The notes under the pieces are model-generated. The model worked only from the letters and a program-made list of their open reading frames with translations, had not been told where the DNA came from and did no database searches. Positions 23,402 to 31,236 of a stretch of 64,000 nucleotides of DNA are shown here, one piece after another. Each line of letters begins with the position of its first letter. Position 1 is the first letter of the stretch. A program made the position numbers and the translations under genes. The stretch comes from Streptomyces rimosus. GTDB lineage: Bacteria; Actinomycetota; Actinomycetes; Streptomycetales; Streptomycetaceae. The stretch is taken from NCBI RefSeq assembly GCF_008704655.1, contig NZ_CP023688.1, positions 5,439,001 to 5,503,000 of the forward strand, written 5' to 3'.

Positions 23402-24088
23402 ATGGCGCGACAGGACCGAGCTGAGCGGACGCGCCGGGCCCTGCTGCGGGCGGCCGCCGACGAGATCGCCGAGAAGGGGTACGCGGGCGCCTCGCTGGCC
23501 CGTATCAGTACCGCGGCCGAGGTGACGATCGGCGCCCTGACCTTCCACTTCGCCTCGAAGGCCGCGCTCGCGGAGGCGGTACGGGATTCCGGTTGCGCCC
23601 TTACGCGCAGCGCGCTGGCGTCCCTGATGTCGGCGGGCGCGTGCCCCAAGCCGGGCGTGCACGGCGCATTACGACGGGTCGTCACCTTCACGCGCACGCT
23701 GGCGCGCCTCCTCGAAAAGGAGCCGACCGTACGGGCCGCCGCCCGCCTCGCCTGGGATTTCCCGGGCGACGGCAACACCTGGTACGCGATGTGGCTGCCG
23801 TGGCTCGGCGACCTCGTCGACCGGGCGCGCGCGGACATCGCCGGCTGGACGACCTCGGAAGCGGTCACCGCCACCGCGCTGTCCGTGGTGACCGGCGCGG
23901 AGTTCGCGGCCCGTATCGGCGTCTCGCGCGGAGCCACGGCCGGGCTGTCGCCGTGGGAGCACGTGGACCGCGTGTGGGGGCTGTTGTTGGGGGCGCGGAT
24001 GCCGTTGTTGGTGGGCGGCGAAGAGGCCTCATTGAGTAGCGAGAACCCGATGAGCGGCGAGAACCCGGTGGGCGCCGGGGCGCGGTGA
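23402..24088 (+). CDS. Gamma-butyrolactone-receptor-like TetR regulator (receptor 2)
   Basis: 228 residues, ATG with GAGGCGGG upstream. N-terminal A-R-Q-D-R-A-E-R-T-R-R-A-L-L-R-A-A-A-D and helix-turn-helix I-S-T-A-A-E-V-T-I-G-A-L-T-F-H-F place it in the ArpA/ScbR group. The ligand domain contains W-Y-A-M-W-L-P-W, near where the conserved Trp of CprB-type receptors lies. Second receptors in such loci are often pseudo-receptors that respond to antibiotics or intermediates instead of butyrolactones; which applies is unknown. Confidence 0.85.
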   Translation: MARQDRAERTRRALLRAAADEIAEKGYAGASLARISTAAEVTIGALTFHFASKAALAEAVRDSGCALTRSALASLMSAGACPKPGVHGALRRVVTFTRTLARLLEKEPTVRAAARLAWDFPGDGNTWYAMWLPWLGDLVDRARADIAGWTTSEAVTATALSVVTGAEFAARIGVSRGATAGLSPWEHVDRVWGLLLGARMPLLVGGEEASLSSENPMSGENPVGAGAR

Positions 24089-24166
24089 CGGACGCTCCGT
24101 CCGCTCCATTCCCCGCAGCGATCAAACCCATCGCGCCCGCGCCCGCGGCATGGGACCATCGCCGAC

Positions 24167-25126
24167 ATGCCAGGACTGCCGGCGTACATGACGCCTGACC
24201 AGCTTGCCGCCCGTACGTCACGCGCACTGGCCGCCGCTGTCGGCGCGGGCCGCGACCTGGGGCTCACGGTCACCGACGCGAAGATCCTCCACGACGTGTT
24301 CTCCGTCGTCGTCCACCTCGCCCCCTCGCCCGTGGTGGTCCGGGTGCCGACCGTCCTGCCGCCCTACGCCACCCCCGACAGCCAGGCGGCACGGCAGCGG
24401 GTGGAGCTGGACGTGGTGGCCTGGCTCGCGGAACAGGGGGTTCCGGTGGTGCCGCCGAGCCCGCTCGTGCCCCACGAACCCGTACTGCGCGACGGTTTCG
24501 CCATGACGTTCTGGCAGTTCGTCGAGCAGGACGGAAACAGCGAGCCTGACTACGTACGGAACGCGGGCCTGGTCGCCGACCTGCACGCCGCGCTGCGCGC
24601 CTACCCGGGCGAGCTGCCGTTCCTGGCGGCCGCCGAACCGCGCTTCGTCACCGATGGGCTCGCCGCCCTCGAAGGGCACACCGATCTCATCGAGCCGGCC
24701 GATCTCGACCGCGCACGGCGCGAGTGGGCCGTCCTGGAGGCCGTCTTCAGCTCGCGCGCCGCGTTCGAGGCGGCGTTCCCCGGCGTCGGCCTCCAGACGG
24801 TCCACGGGGACGCGCCCGCCGTCAACATCGTCACCACGACGGGCGGCGCGCTGTACTCCGACTTCGAACTGGCCACGCTCGGGCCGGTCGAGTGGGACAT
24901 GGCGGCCCTCGGCCCCGAGTGCGAGGCCGCGTACAACAGCGCCGCGCGGCGCCTGGGCCTCCGGGAGCTGGACGAGCGCGTCATGCGCGCCGTCAGCGCG
25001 GTGGGCATGCTGCGGGCGGTGGCGTGCCTCGCCTTCGTACCGCAACTGCCCATGCTCGCCGACGCCCTGAAGCCGGCGGTTGAGCAGTGGCGGGGGACGC
25101 CGTTCGCCGGAGGCCTGGAGGACTGA
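24167..25126 (+). CDS. Aminoglycoside-phosphotransferase-family kinase
   Basis: 319 residues. Kinase-fold features: a G-R-D-L-x-L start with an ATP-site region, V-V-H-L-A-P-S-P-V-V-V-R-V-P (lysine replaced by Arg), the catalytic loop V-H-G-D-A-P-A-V-N-I, and the metal-binding Y-S-D-F-E-L-A-T-L-G-P-V-E-W-D. The substrate cannot be told; relatives phosphorylate aminoglycosides, macrolides or small metabolites. It follows receptor 2 by 78 bases in the same direction, so joint transcription is possible. Confidence 0.8.
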   Translation: MPGLPAYMTPDQLAARTSRALAAAVGAGRDLGLTVTDAKILHDVFSVVVHLAPSPVVVRVPTVLPPYATPDSQAARQRVELDVVAWLAEQGVPVVPPSPLVPHEPVLRDGFAMTFWQFVEQDGNSEPDYVRNAGLVADLHAALRAYPGELPFLAAAEPRFVTDGLAALEGHTDLIEPADLDRARREWAVLEAVFSSRAAFEAAFPGVGLQTVHGDAPAVNIVTTTGGALYSDFELATLGPVEWDMAALGPECEAAYNSAARRLGLRELDERVMRAVSAVGMLRAVACLAFVPQLPMLADALKPAVEQWRGTPFAGGLED

Positions 25127-25130
25127 GCCC

Positions 25131-26312
25131 CTACTGATCCTGGTCCTGACTCCGGCCTCGGTTCTGGCCCGGGTCCTGGCCCTGCCCCTCATCGTGTTCG
25201 GCGAACGCGGCGACCAGGCTGTGGGGCGCGTCGTCGCCGAACATGAACTCATAAAGTCCGGAGCCCTCGGCGGCGGCCTCGATGCTGCGCGGGAACATGG
25301 CCTGCTCGTACGCGGTGAGCGCGGCCTCGATGTCATCGGGGTGCGCGGCGAGGGCCTGGCCGAGTTCGGCGCCGTCGAGCATGGCCAGGTTGGCGCCTTC
25401 GCCGTTCGGGGGCACGAGGTGGGCGGCGTCACCGATCAGGGTCACCCCCGGCGCCCGGCCCCACCGGTGTTCGACCGGCAGTGTGTTCATGGTGCGCAGG
25501 ACGGGCGCGGTGTCAGTTTCGGTGATCAGCGCGGTCAGTTCGGGTGCCCACCCGTCGAATTCCCCCGCGATCCGCTCGGTGGCCGCTGCCGCATCGGTGA
25601 AGTCGATGGCGGCGAACCACTCCTGGGGCCTGGCCAGCATCACGTACGCGTGCAGGGTGTCGCCCCTTTCCCGGTGGGCGTGGATGCCCTTGCCCGGCGC
25701 GGGCGTGAGCAGCATGCCGCCGCCGACCGCTTTCGCGGTGGCCGGATACCGGGTGTCGGCGTCGAACAGATAGGTCTCGACGCACGACATGCCGGTGTAC
25801 GAGGGGGTGGCGGTGGAGAGCAGCGGTCGGACCCGCGACCAGGCGCCGTCCGCGCCCACCAGCAGGGTGGTTTCGACGGTGCTGCCGTCGGCGAACGTCA
25901 CCTCGTGGCGGCCCTCGCCGAGGGTGCGGGTACGGCTGACCTTGTACCCCCAGCGGACGGTGCCCGCCGGGAGCGAATCGAGCAGGGCCTGCCGCAGCTC
26001 GCCGCGCTGCACCTCGGGGCGCCCGCCCGTGCCGTCGTCCGCCTTGTCGAGCAGGACGGTCCCGTCCCGGTCGAGGACGCGCAGCGCCTGACGGCCCTCC
26101 AGGATCAGGCCATGGAACTCGTCCATCAGGTCGGCTGCCTTGAGGGCGAGCTGCCCGTTGTAGTCGTGGATGTCGAGCAGCCCGCCCTGATGGCGGGCCG
26201 TGGGGGAGGGCTCCGCCTCGTAGACGGTGGCCGGTATGCCGTTGACGTGCAGGACGCGGGCGAGTGTGAGGCCGCCGAGACCGGCGCCGATGATCGTTAC
26301 GTGAGTGGTCAT
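25131..26312 (-). CDS. TetX-like FAD-dependent monooxygenase
   Basis: 393 residues. Rossmann G-A-G-L-G-G at residues 9-14, acidic ribose-binding E after strand 2 (V-Y-E-A-E), internal D-G (L-V-G-A-D-G-A-W-S) and the FAD pyrophosphate motif L-I-G-D-A-A-H-L-V-P-P-N-G-E-G-A-N-L-A. The P-P-x-x-G-x-G-x-N form is characteristic of TetX and related aromatic-substrate hydroxylases, which hydroxylate or inactivate polycyclic compounds. Acidic Gln/Asp-rich tail. It converges on the kinase (4 bases apart) and is divergent from transposase-like gene B. Substrate unknown. Confidence 0.85.
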   Translation of the reverse strand: MTTHVTIIGAGLGGLTLARVLHVNGIPATVYEAEPSPTARHQGGLLDIHDYNGQLALKAADLMDEFHGLILEGRQALRVLDRDGTVLLDKADDGTGGRPEVQRGELRQALLDSLPAGTVRWGYKVSRTRTLGEGRHEVTFADGSTVETTLLVGADGAWSRVRPLLSTATPSYTGMSCVETYLFDADTRYPATAKAVGGGMLLTPAPGKGIHAHRERGDTLHAYVMLARPQEWFAAIDFTDAAAATERIAGEFDGWAPELTALITETDTAPVLRTMNTLPVEHRWGRAPGVTLIGDAAHLVPPNGEGANLAMLDGAELGQALAAHPDDIEAALTAYEQAMFPRSIEAAAEGSGLYEFMFGDDAPHSLVAAFAEHDEGQGQDPGQNRGRSQDQDQ

Positions 26313-26517
26313 GGTGGAAAGGTGCCGGGCCGCGCTGACGGACTGCCGACAACTGCCGACAACGGGCCGACAGACGGCCGAGCTTCGGGCGCCGGCGGGA
26401 AGGGCCTGTACGTTCCCGAGCGCACCCAGTGGGCGCGTCCTGGCCGAGACCGCACAGCCCTGGTTTCGTGCCGCTCCGGAACTTTGTGAAGTAGTCCGCG
26501 ATCCGCTCGCGGGCTCC

Positions 26518-26543
26518 AGAAAAATAGCGAACGTTCTTTATTG
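26518..26543. promoter_or_regulatory. AT-rich dyad upstream of transposase-like gene B (site 3)
   Basis: AAAAATAGCGAACGTTC followed by TTTATT, 47 bases before gene B and ~206 before the monooxygenase. Read on the minus strand it begins AATAAAGAACG like site 2. Confidence 0.6.
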
Positions 26544-26589
26544 TCAGGCTGTCGCCCGCCTGCCAACCTTCTCCCCGGGGGCCAGTCCC

Positions 26590-27855
26590 TTGTCCGTGCC
26601 CGCAGCCCGCACCGCCGTTCCGCCGCCTCTCCCCGGGCGGCCGACCAGCACCCAGGAGGCGTGGATCGAGGACCTGTGCAGACACCTTTTCGCGTCCTTC
26701 ACCAGGGCGGACCACCACCTCAAGGGCGAGCAGTACGTACGCGGGCTGCTCACCGCCCCCGGCCGCAAGTCCATCCGTAACATCGCCCGCACCTTGGAGG
26801 ACGCCGGCGCGGCCCAGCGCCTGCACCACTTCATCTGCAACGCCCCGTGGAACTGGCGCGCCGTCCGCGAGGCCCTCTCGGACTACCTGATGCAGCGTGA
26901 CCGGCCGCACTCCTGGGTGGTCCGCCCGATGCTCATCCCCAAGTCCGGTACGAACTCGGTCGGGGTCCACCGCCGCTTCGTCCCCGCCACCGGGCAACTG
27001 GTCAACGGGCAGCTGGCGTACGGGCTCTGGTACGCGGGCCGGGCCCTCGTCGCCCCCGTCGACTGGCGCCTGCACCTGCCGTCACCGGACTCCGGACCGT
27101 TCGCCCTCAGTGACGAGGGTGTTGCGCGGGTCCTCTCCCTGGCGCGCCGGTCTGTCTGCCCGGCCACCGAGGAGCTGCCCCCGATGATCTGGGACAGCCA
27201 GATGCATCATGCCGCCGACGTGCTGGGCGCGCTGGCGCCGCTCGGCCTGCCCGTCATGGCCCGTACGCCCGGCTCCCTGCCGCTCCACCTGGTGGATCGT
27301 TACGGTCGGCCCTCCCGCCGTGGCGCCCTCTCCGCGCAGCGCGTCCTCGCCACTCCCGAACGCCTCGGCCTGCCGGTGCACAACGTCGCTCCCGGAGTAC
27401 GGGCGGTTCTGGCCCGCGTCACCCCCGCGCGGACCGGCGACGGCGGAGGCGGCGGTGAGCTGCTGCTCTACGCCCAGCGGTACGAGGACGCCGAGGCGTA
27501 CGGCGGGCGCGGCACGGGTGACCGCGCGGACTTCTGGCTGACGACGCCCACCGGTAAGACCCCGGCCGAACTGCACCTGCTCACCAGGGCCGCGGCCCGC
27601 GTGGCCCGCGACAGCGTCCGCACCGGCGGCCGTACGGGGCTGCGCGACTTCGAGGGCCGGTCGTACGACGGCTGGCACCGCCACATGACGCTGGCCTCGG
27701 TCGCGTACGCCGTCCAGACGCTCACCACGCTCGATGCCGTACGGTTGGCCCGCGACGCGCAGCGCTCCTGCGTGCCCGCGCCCCCTTCGTGCGCGTATGC
27801 GCCGCACGGGAGCGGTCGGCGCGCAGGCGAACTGCCCCTCACTCTCGTGGGGTGA
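26590..27855 (+). CDS. IS701-transposase-like protein B, first catalytic Asp lost
   Basis: 421 residues from TTG with GGGGG upstream. Paralogue of protein A without its long N-terminal extension: G-R-K-S-I-R-N-I-A-R-T, L-H-H-F-I-C-N-A-P-W-N-W, I-P-K-S-G-T-N-S-V-G-V-H-R-R-F. The expected D-D before I-P-K is R-P (residues 112-113). A later Asp (I-W-D-S-Q-M-H) and D-F-E-G-R-S-Y-D-G-W-H-R-H-M-T-L are kept. Same loss at the same position as protein A, and the same promoter dyad, argue for shared non-transposition function. Confidence 0.8.
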   Translation: MSVPAARTAVPPPLPGRPTSTQEAWIEDLCRHLFASFTRADHHLKGEQYVRGLLTAPGRKSIRNIARTLEDAGAAQRLHHFICNAPWNWRAVREALSDYLMQRDRPHSWVVRPMLIPKSGTNSVGVHRRFVPATGQLVNGQLAYGLWYAGRALVAPVDWRLHLPSPDSGPFALSDEGVARVLSLARRSVCPATEELPPMIWDSQMHHAADVLGALAPLGLPVMARTPGSLPLHLVDRYGRPSRRGALSAQRVLATPERLGLPVHNVAPGVRAVLARVTPARTGDGGGGGELLLYAQRYEDAEAYGGRGTGDRADFWLTTPTGKTPAELHLLTRAAARVARDSVRTGGRTGLRDFEGRSYDGWHRHMTLASVAYAVQTLTTLDAVRLARDAQRSCVPAPPSCAYAPHGSGRRAGELPLTLVG

Positions 27856-27885
27856 GGGGCAGCCGCTTCGGCCGGTACGGGCTGG

Positions 27886-28248
27886 TCAGCCGCCGAACGT
27901 CCAGCTCAGGGAACCGTCAGCGGTGGCCAGCGTCGCCAGAATGATCAGGTCGGCGGCGCCGAGGACCATGCCCAGCATGGCGCGGGCGCGCCGGGTGGTG
28001 TGGCGTGCCAGGGCCAGCGCTCCGAGTACGAGGGCGCACGGGCCGAGGATGACGTTGGCGACCAGGGTGCCGACGAGGCCGAGCACGAACGAGGCCACGG
28101 CCATGCCGTCGGCCTGGCCGTACGGCGCGGGGCGCTCGGCGGGCTTCGGTTCGGCGGACGGCTTGGTGCCGGGCGCCGTGCCGGTCTCGGCGTTGGGCCG
28201 GGTGTCGGACTTGGTGTCGGTCTTGCTGCCGTCGATGAGGGTGGTCAT
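27886..28248 (-). CDS. DUF4190-type small membrane protein
   Basis: 120 residues. A disordered Lys/Thr/Pro-rich N-terminus (~45 residues) precedes A-D-G-M-A-V-A-S-F-V-L-G-L-V-G and two transmembrane helices, a pattern I associate with DUF4190. The start overlaps the stop of the 57-residue gene (ATGA). The two are divergent from the TetR gene, suggesting that regulator controls them. Function unknown. Confidence 0.75.
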   Translation of the reverse strand: MTTLIDGSKTDTKSDTRPNAETGTAPGTKPSAEPKPAERPAPYGQADGMAVASFVLGLVGTLVANVILGPCALVLGALALARHTTRRARAMLGMVLGAADLIILATLATADGSLSWTFGG

Positions 28249-28418
28249 CGGGACGCTCCCTCGGTGTGGGTGGTGTGGTGGCGGCGCTCGCGGATGGTGA
28301 AGACGAGCAGCCAGCAACCGATGGCCACTGCCGCGATGATCGTGACGGGGACCGGGAGATGTGCCGCGGTACCCACCACAATCCCCAGCAGGAGGAGGGC
28401 TGCGACAAGGAAGAGCAT
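28245..28418 (-). CDS. 57-residue two-helix membrane protein
   Basis: ATG with GGAAAGG seven bases upstream. The product is two hydrophobic helices (L-F-L-V-A-A-L-L-L-L-G-I-V-V-G and V-T-I-I-A-A-V-A-I-G-C-W-L-L-V-F) followed by an Arg/His-rich tail. Its stop overlaps the next start, and third positions are mostly G/C. First gene of a two-gene operon. No family recognised. Confidence 0.7.
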   Translation of the reverse strand: MLFLVAALLLLGIVVGTAAHLPVPVTIIAAVAIGCWLLVFTIRERRHHTTHTEGASR

Positions 28419-28441
28419 GATCTGCCTTTCCGATTCGGAGG

Positions 28442-28512
28442 ACAGTTGTTCACTCAGTACCTGGGTTCCCAGTGTAGGGGTGGAGAAACTGAGAGAACGG
28501 TTGTTTACTGGA
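28442..28512. promoter_or_regulatory. Candidate TetR operators between divergent genes
   Basis: GTTGTTCACTCAG (about 28446) and GTTGTTTACTGG (about 28500) are near-copies 55 bases apart in the short divergent region. A single regulator could control both directions. Confidence 0.4.
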
Positions 28513-28516
28513 TGAC

Positions 28517-29173
28517 ATGAGTCACAGCGAGCCCGTCGGCGTCCGCCAGGCCCAGAAACAGCGCACCCGGCAGGCCCTGCTCGACGCGGCGCTGGGCCTG
28601 CTGGAGGAACAGAGCCTGAGCAGCATGGGGTTGCGCGAGGTGACCCGCGCGGTCGGCGTCGCCCCCACGGCCTTCTACCGGCACTTCCGTGATCTCGGTG
28701 AACTCGGAGTCGCCCTGGTCCAGGAGTCGTTGGCCAGCCTCCACGCGACGGTACGGGCGGTCCTCGCGGAGCAGGCCGGCGCGGAGGAGCGGATCGACCA
28801 CACGGTCGCGGTCGTTGAGCGGTACGTACGGGAACACCCCGCGCACGTACGGTTCATCGCGCGCGAGCGGCACGGTGGTGTACGGGCGGTACGGCAGGCG
28901 ATAGCGGGCGAACTGGACCGCTTCGCGACGGAGGTCGCGGCGGCGCTGAAGTCCCAGCCGGTGTCGCAGGGTTGGAGTGACGAGGACGTACGGATGCTGG
29001 CGGAGCTGTACGTGGACCGGCTGGTGATGACGGCCTCGGCGTTCCTGGACGTGAGCGATGGGGAGGGCGAGGGTGTGGACTCGGAGCGGTGGCGGGCGGT
29101 CGCCCGAACTGCGCGCAGGCAGCTGCATCTCATCAGCGTGGGGCGTCAGCACTGGCACGATGCCGTTTCCTGA
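28517..29173 (+). CDS. TetR-family regulator, FabR-like
   Basis: 218 residues. Helix-turn-helix with M-G-L-R-E-V-T-R-A-V-G-V-A-P-T-A-F-Y-R-H-F; the V-A-P-T-A-F-Y-R-H-F form is typical of FabR/unsaturated-fatty-acid-type regulators. C-terminal ligand domain is helical with R-F-I-A-R-E-R, also seen in that group. Divergent from two small membrane-protein genes, the probable targets. Ligand unknown; lipid-related signals are a guess from the subgroup. Confidence 0.8.
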   Translation: MSHSEPVGVRQAQKQRTRQALLDAALGLLEEQSLSSMGLREVTRAVGVAPTAFYRHFRDLGELGVALVQESLASLHATVRAVLAEQAGAEERIDHTVAVVERYVREHPAHVRFIARERHGGVRAVRQAIAGELDRFATEVAAALKSQPVSQGWSDEDVRMLAELYVDRLVMTASAFLDVSDGEGEGVDSERWRAVARTARRQLHLISVGRQHWHDAVS

Positions 29174-29292
29174 TCGCCGAATGGCGGGGGATGATCAATT
29201 GGCGGCGTAAGTAAGTCATTTGGCTCAATTGTCAGTGGGTGGGTCTAGCGTTTGTCGTGTCGTAACTACGCGAGTAGCGGGAGGCGAACACG

Positions 29293-30105
29293 ATGGCGGT
29301 CGAGAATGCTCAACCACCGATGGCGTGGCGGTACTGCGGCAATCAAATCAAGCTGTGGCGCACTCATGCGCAGGTAAGTCGCGAGGAGCTGGCCAAGGAG
29401 GTCGGATATTCGGCGGAGTACGTGAAGTCAATGGAGCAGGGTCGGCGGAAGCCAACCAACCTGCTCCTCCTGGTGGCCGACCAGGTGTGCCGGGCGCACG
29501 GGATGCTGCTGGCAGCAGAGGAGTACCTGCAGCCCGAGAAATTCGCCTCGTACTCGGCGGATTACATGCTGTACGAGGTTGACGCGATTGCCCTGAAGTT
29601 CTACCAGGCTCTGCTGGTACCGGGACTGCTTCAGACCGAGGCGTACGCGCGAAGCCTCATCGTCGGGCACTGGCCGCCGCTGGATGACGCCACGATCGAA
29701 CGGCGAATCAAGTCACGTATCGAACGTCAGCCGTTGCTGGACAAGACGACCACGGCGTTCAACTTCGTGATCAGCGAGGGGGTGCTCAAGAACCCCATCG
29801 CGGGCGAGGAGGAGCACAAGGAGCAGTTGCTCCGGATTCTGGAGTGCGGGGAGCGGCGCAACGTGGACATCCAAGTCCTGCCGGCCAGTAAGCGGGCGAA
29901 CCCGGCTCTGGGCGGTCCGTTCGTCTTGCTGGAGACGGCAGAACACGAGCAGCTCGCCTACCAGGAGGGCCAACTTGGTTCGGCTTTGAGCAACGATGCG
30001 GAGCGCGTGAGTATCGTCAGCCAGCGATGGGCCAAGCTCGTCCAGCTTGCGCTTGACCCAATGGAGACGGCCCGGTTCATCAAGGAGTTGGTCGAGAAGC
30101 TATGA
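29293..30105 (+). CDS. XRE regulator with DUF5753 (Scr1 type)
   Basis: 270 residues; ATG with GGGAGG upstream. Helix-turn-helix at ~residues 17-70 (I-K-L-W-R-T-H-A-Q-V-S-R-E-E-L-A, S-M-E-Q-G-R-R-K-P). The rest is the DUF5753 domain, with L-V-P-G-L-L-Q-T-E-A-Y-A-R and I-Q-V-L-P. Such genes are very common in Streptomyces next to a DUF397 gene, forming regulator/partner pairs. The overlap with the next start (ATGA) confirms this. Confidence 0.92.
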   Translation: MAVENAQPPMAWRYCGNQIKLWRTHAQVSREELAKEVGYSAEYVKSMEQGRRKPTNLLLLVADQVCRAHGMLLAAEEYLQPEKFASYSADYMLYEVDAIALKFYQALLVPGLLQTEAYARSLIVGHWPPLDDATIERRIKSRIERQPLLDKTTTAFNFVISEGVLKNPIAGEEEHKEQLLRILECGERRNVDIQVLPASKRANPALGGPFVLLETAEHEQLAYQEGQLGSALSNDAERVSIVSQRWAKLVQLALDPMETARFIKELVEKL

Positions 30106-30290
30106 GTGGACGCTTGGTGTGGCTCAAGTCGAGCTACAGCAGTACTGACGGCGGCGAATGTGTAGAGATATCCGTCGCCCCGGATGCTATCCACGTCCGG
30201 GATTCGAAGAACCCGCAGGGGCCGCGGCTCGACTTTGACGTCGGCGCCTGGACCGCATTCCTCGCATACGCGCGCGAGCGCCCGGCGTGA
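30102..30290 (+). CDS. DUF397 protein
   Basis: 62 residues with the family pattern L-V-W-L-K-S-S-Y-S-S, G-G-E-C-V-E-I-S and V-R-D-S-K-N-P-Q-G-P-R-L. DUF397 proteins are partners of the upstream XRE/DUF5753 regulators and are thought to modulate them. Its 3' end overlaps the convergent rhomboid-like gene by about 100 bases. Confidence 0.92.
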   Translation: MSGRLVWLKSSYSSTDGGECVEISVAPDAIHVRDSKNPQGPRLDFDVGAWTAFLAYARERPA

Positions 30291-30915
30291 TCGGGTAACA
30301 CGCCAGGCCCAGCAGCGCGGCGGACAGGTGGCCGATGTCGGTGAAGGTGAGGTTGTCGAAGAGGGGGATTGCGTAGAAGACGAGGACGCCTGCGGCGTAG
30401 ACGTAGCGGAGGGGGTGCCAGGGGAGGCGGTAGGTCAGGACGGCGATGATGCCGGCGAGCGCGTAGCTGACGCCGACGTCCAGCGTGTCGACGGCGGAGT
30501 GCGGCGCCGCGCCCGTATGGATGGCGAGGGCGAGGATGCCTTCGCTCAGGTACGTGGCGCCGATGTGGGTGACGCCCATGACCGCGAGCCAGCGGCGGGT
30601 GCCGAGCCAGCGTTCGGCCGGGACGTGGAAGACGTTGTAGAGGACGAAGTAGTAGAGCCAGTTGCCGCCGGCGAGCCACAGCGCGCTGGTGAGGAGGACC
30701 CGGCCGGGTGAGTGCAACAGGTTGTTGATGTTGGTGGAGCGGTGTTGCAGGACCTGGTCCAGCGTGTCGGGCGCCAGGTGGTGCATGATCACCGACGTCA
30801 CGAAGAGGATCGCGAGCCAGATGAACGTGCCGGGGGCCTTGCGTACGTAAGACCAGACCGCGCGGGCCGGGGCGGCCGGACGGAGCGCATCCCTCATGGC
30901 GCATGTATACGCCAC
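30187..30915 (-). CDS. Rhomboid-like membrane protein
   Basis: 242 residues (ATG at 30915, or at 30897). Six hydrophobic helices can be drawn; the region D-I-G-H-L-S-A-A-L-L-G-L is like the last rhomboid helix with its His. The catalytic G-x-S-G motif is not present (the corresponding part reads Y-L-S-E-G-I), so this may be an actinobacterial rhomboid-like family with altered or no protease activity. The C-terminus is Arg-rich and overlaps the DUF397 gene. Confidence 0.7.
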   Translation of the reverse strand: MAYTCAMRDALRPAAPARAVWSYVRKAPGTFIWLAILFVTSVIMHHLAPDTLDQVLQHRSTNINNLLHSPGRVLLTSALWLAGGNWLYYFVLYNVFHVPAERWLGTRRWLAVMGVTHIGATYLSEGILALAIHTGAAPHSAVDTLDVGVSYALAGIIAVLTYRLPWHPLRYVYAAGVLVFYAIPLFDNLTFTDIGHLSAALLGLACYPITPGARARMRGMRSRRRRQSRAAAPAGSSNPGRG

Positions 30916-31236
30916 CGTGCGCGGACCGTCGTAGCGCGTGAGGTCCGTACGGCGCGTGTGGCGCAGAACACAGAGTTGGCCGAAATAACCGGGGAGCCCC
31001 TCCCCGTTTAATCGGGTGTCCGACCGAAGCGGGGGATCACTCCCCGCTTACCGGATCACCGCCTTCCGGGCGCGCCCCGGATACGCGGCCCGGGCGGACA
31101 CCCCGGACGCGCGACCCGGATACACAACCCGGACGCGCGACCCGCATACGAAGAAACGCGACTACGAAGAAACGCGACGTCGACGCGACGCAGAGACGCG
31201 ACGGCGACGCCACGACGACGAGAGGAACGTGCCGAC
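30916..31236. other. 321-base region upstream of TetR
   Basis: Contains two adjacent hairpins (near 30989-31006 and 31027-31049) and a low-complexity stretch (31075-31225) of repeated ACGCGAC and GATACGC words. No gene seen. Confidence 0.5.
31027..31049. promoter_or_regulatory. TetR-operator-like dyad
   Basis: AAGCGGGG and CCCCGCTT are exact inverted repeats with a 7-base spacer, 190 bases before the TetR gene. Size suits a TetR dimer. Confidence 0.4.

Noticed and set aside
21433..27855. Two transposase-like genes as active insertion sequences
   Set aside because: No terminal inverted repeats or target duplications seen, first catalytic Asp missing in both, and regulated promoters present.
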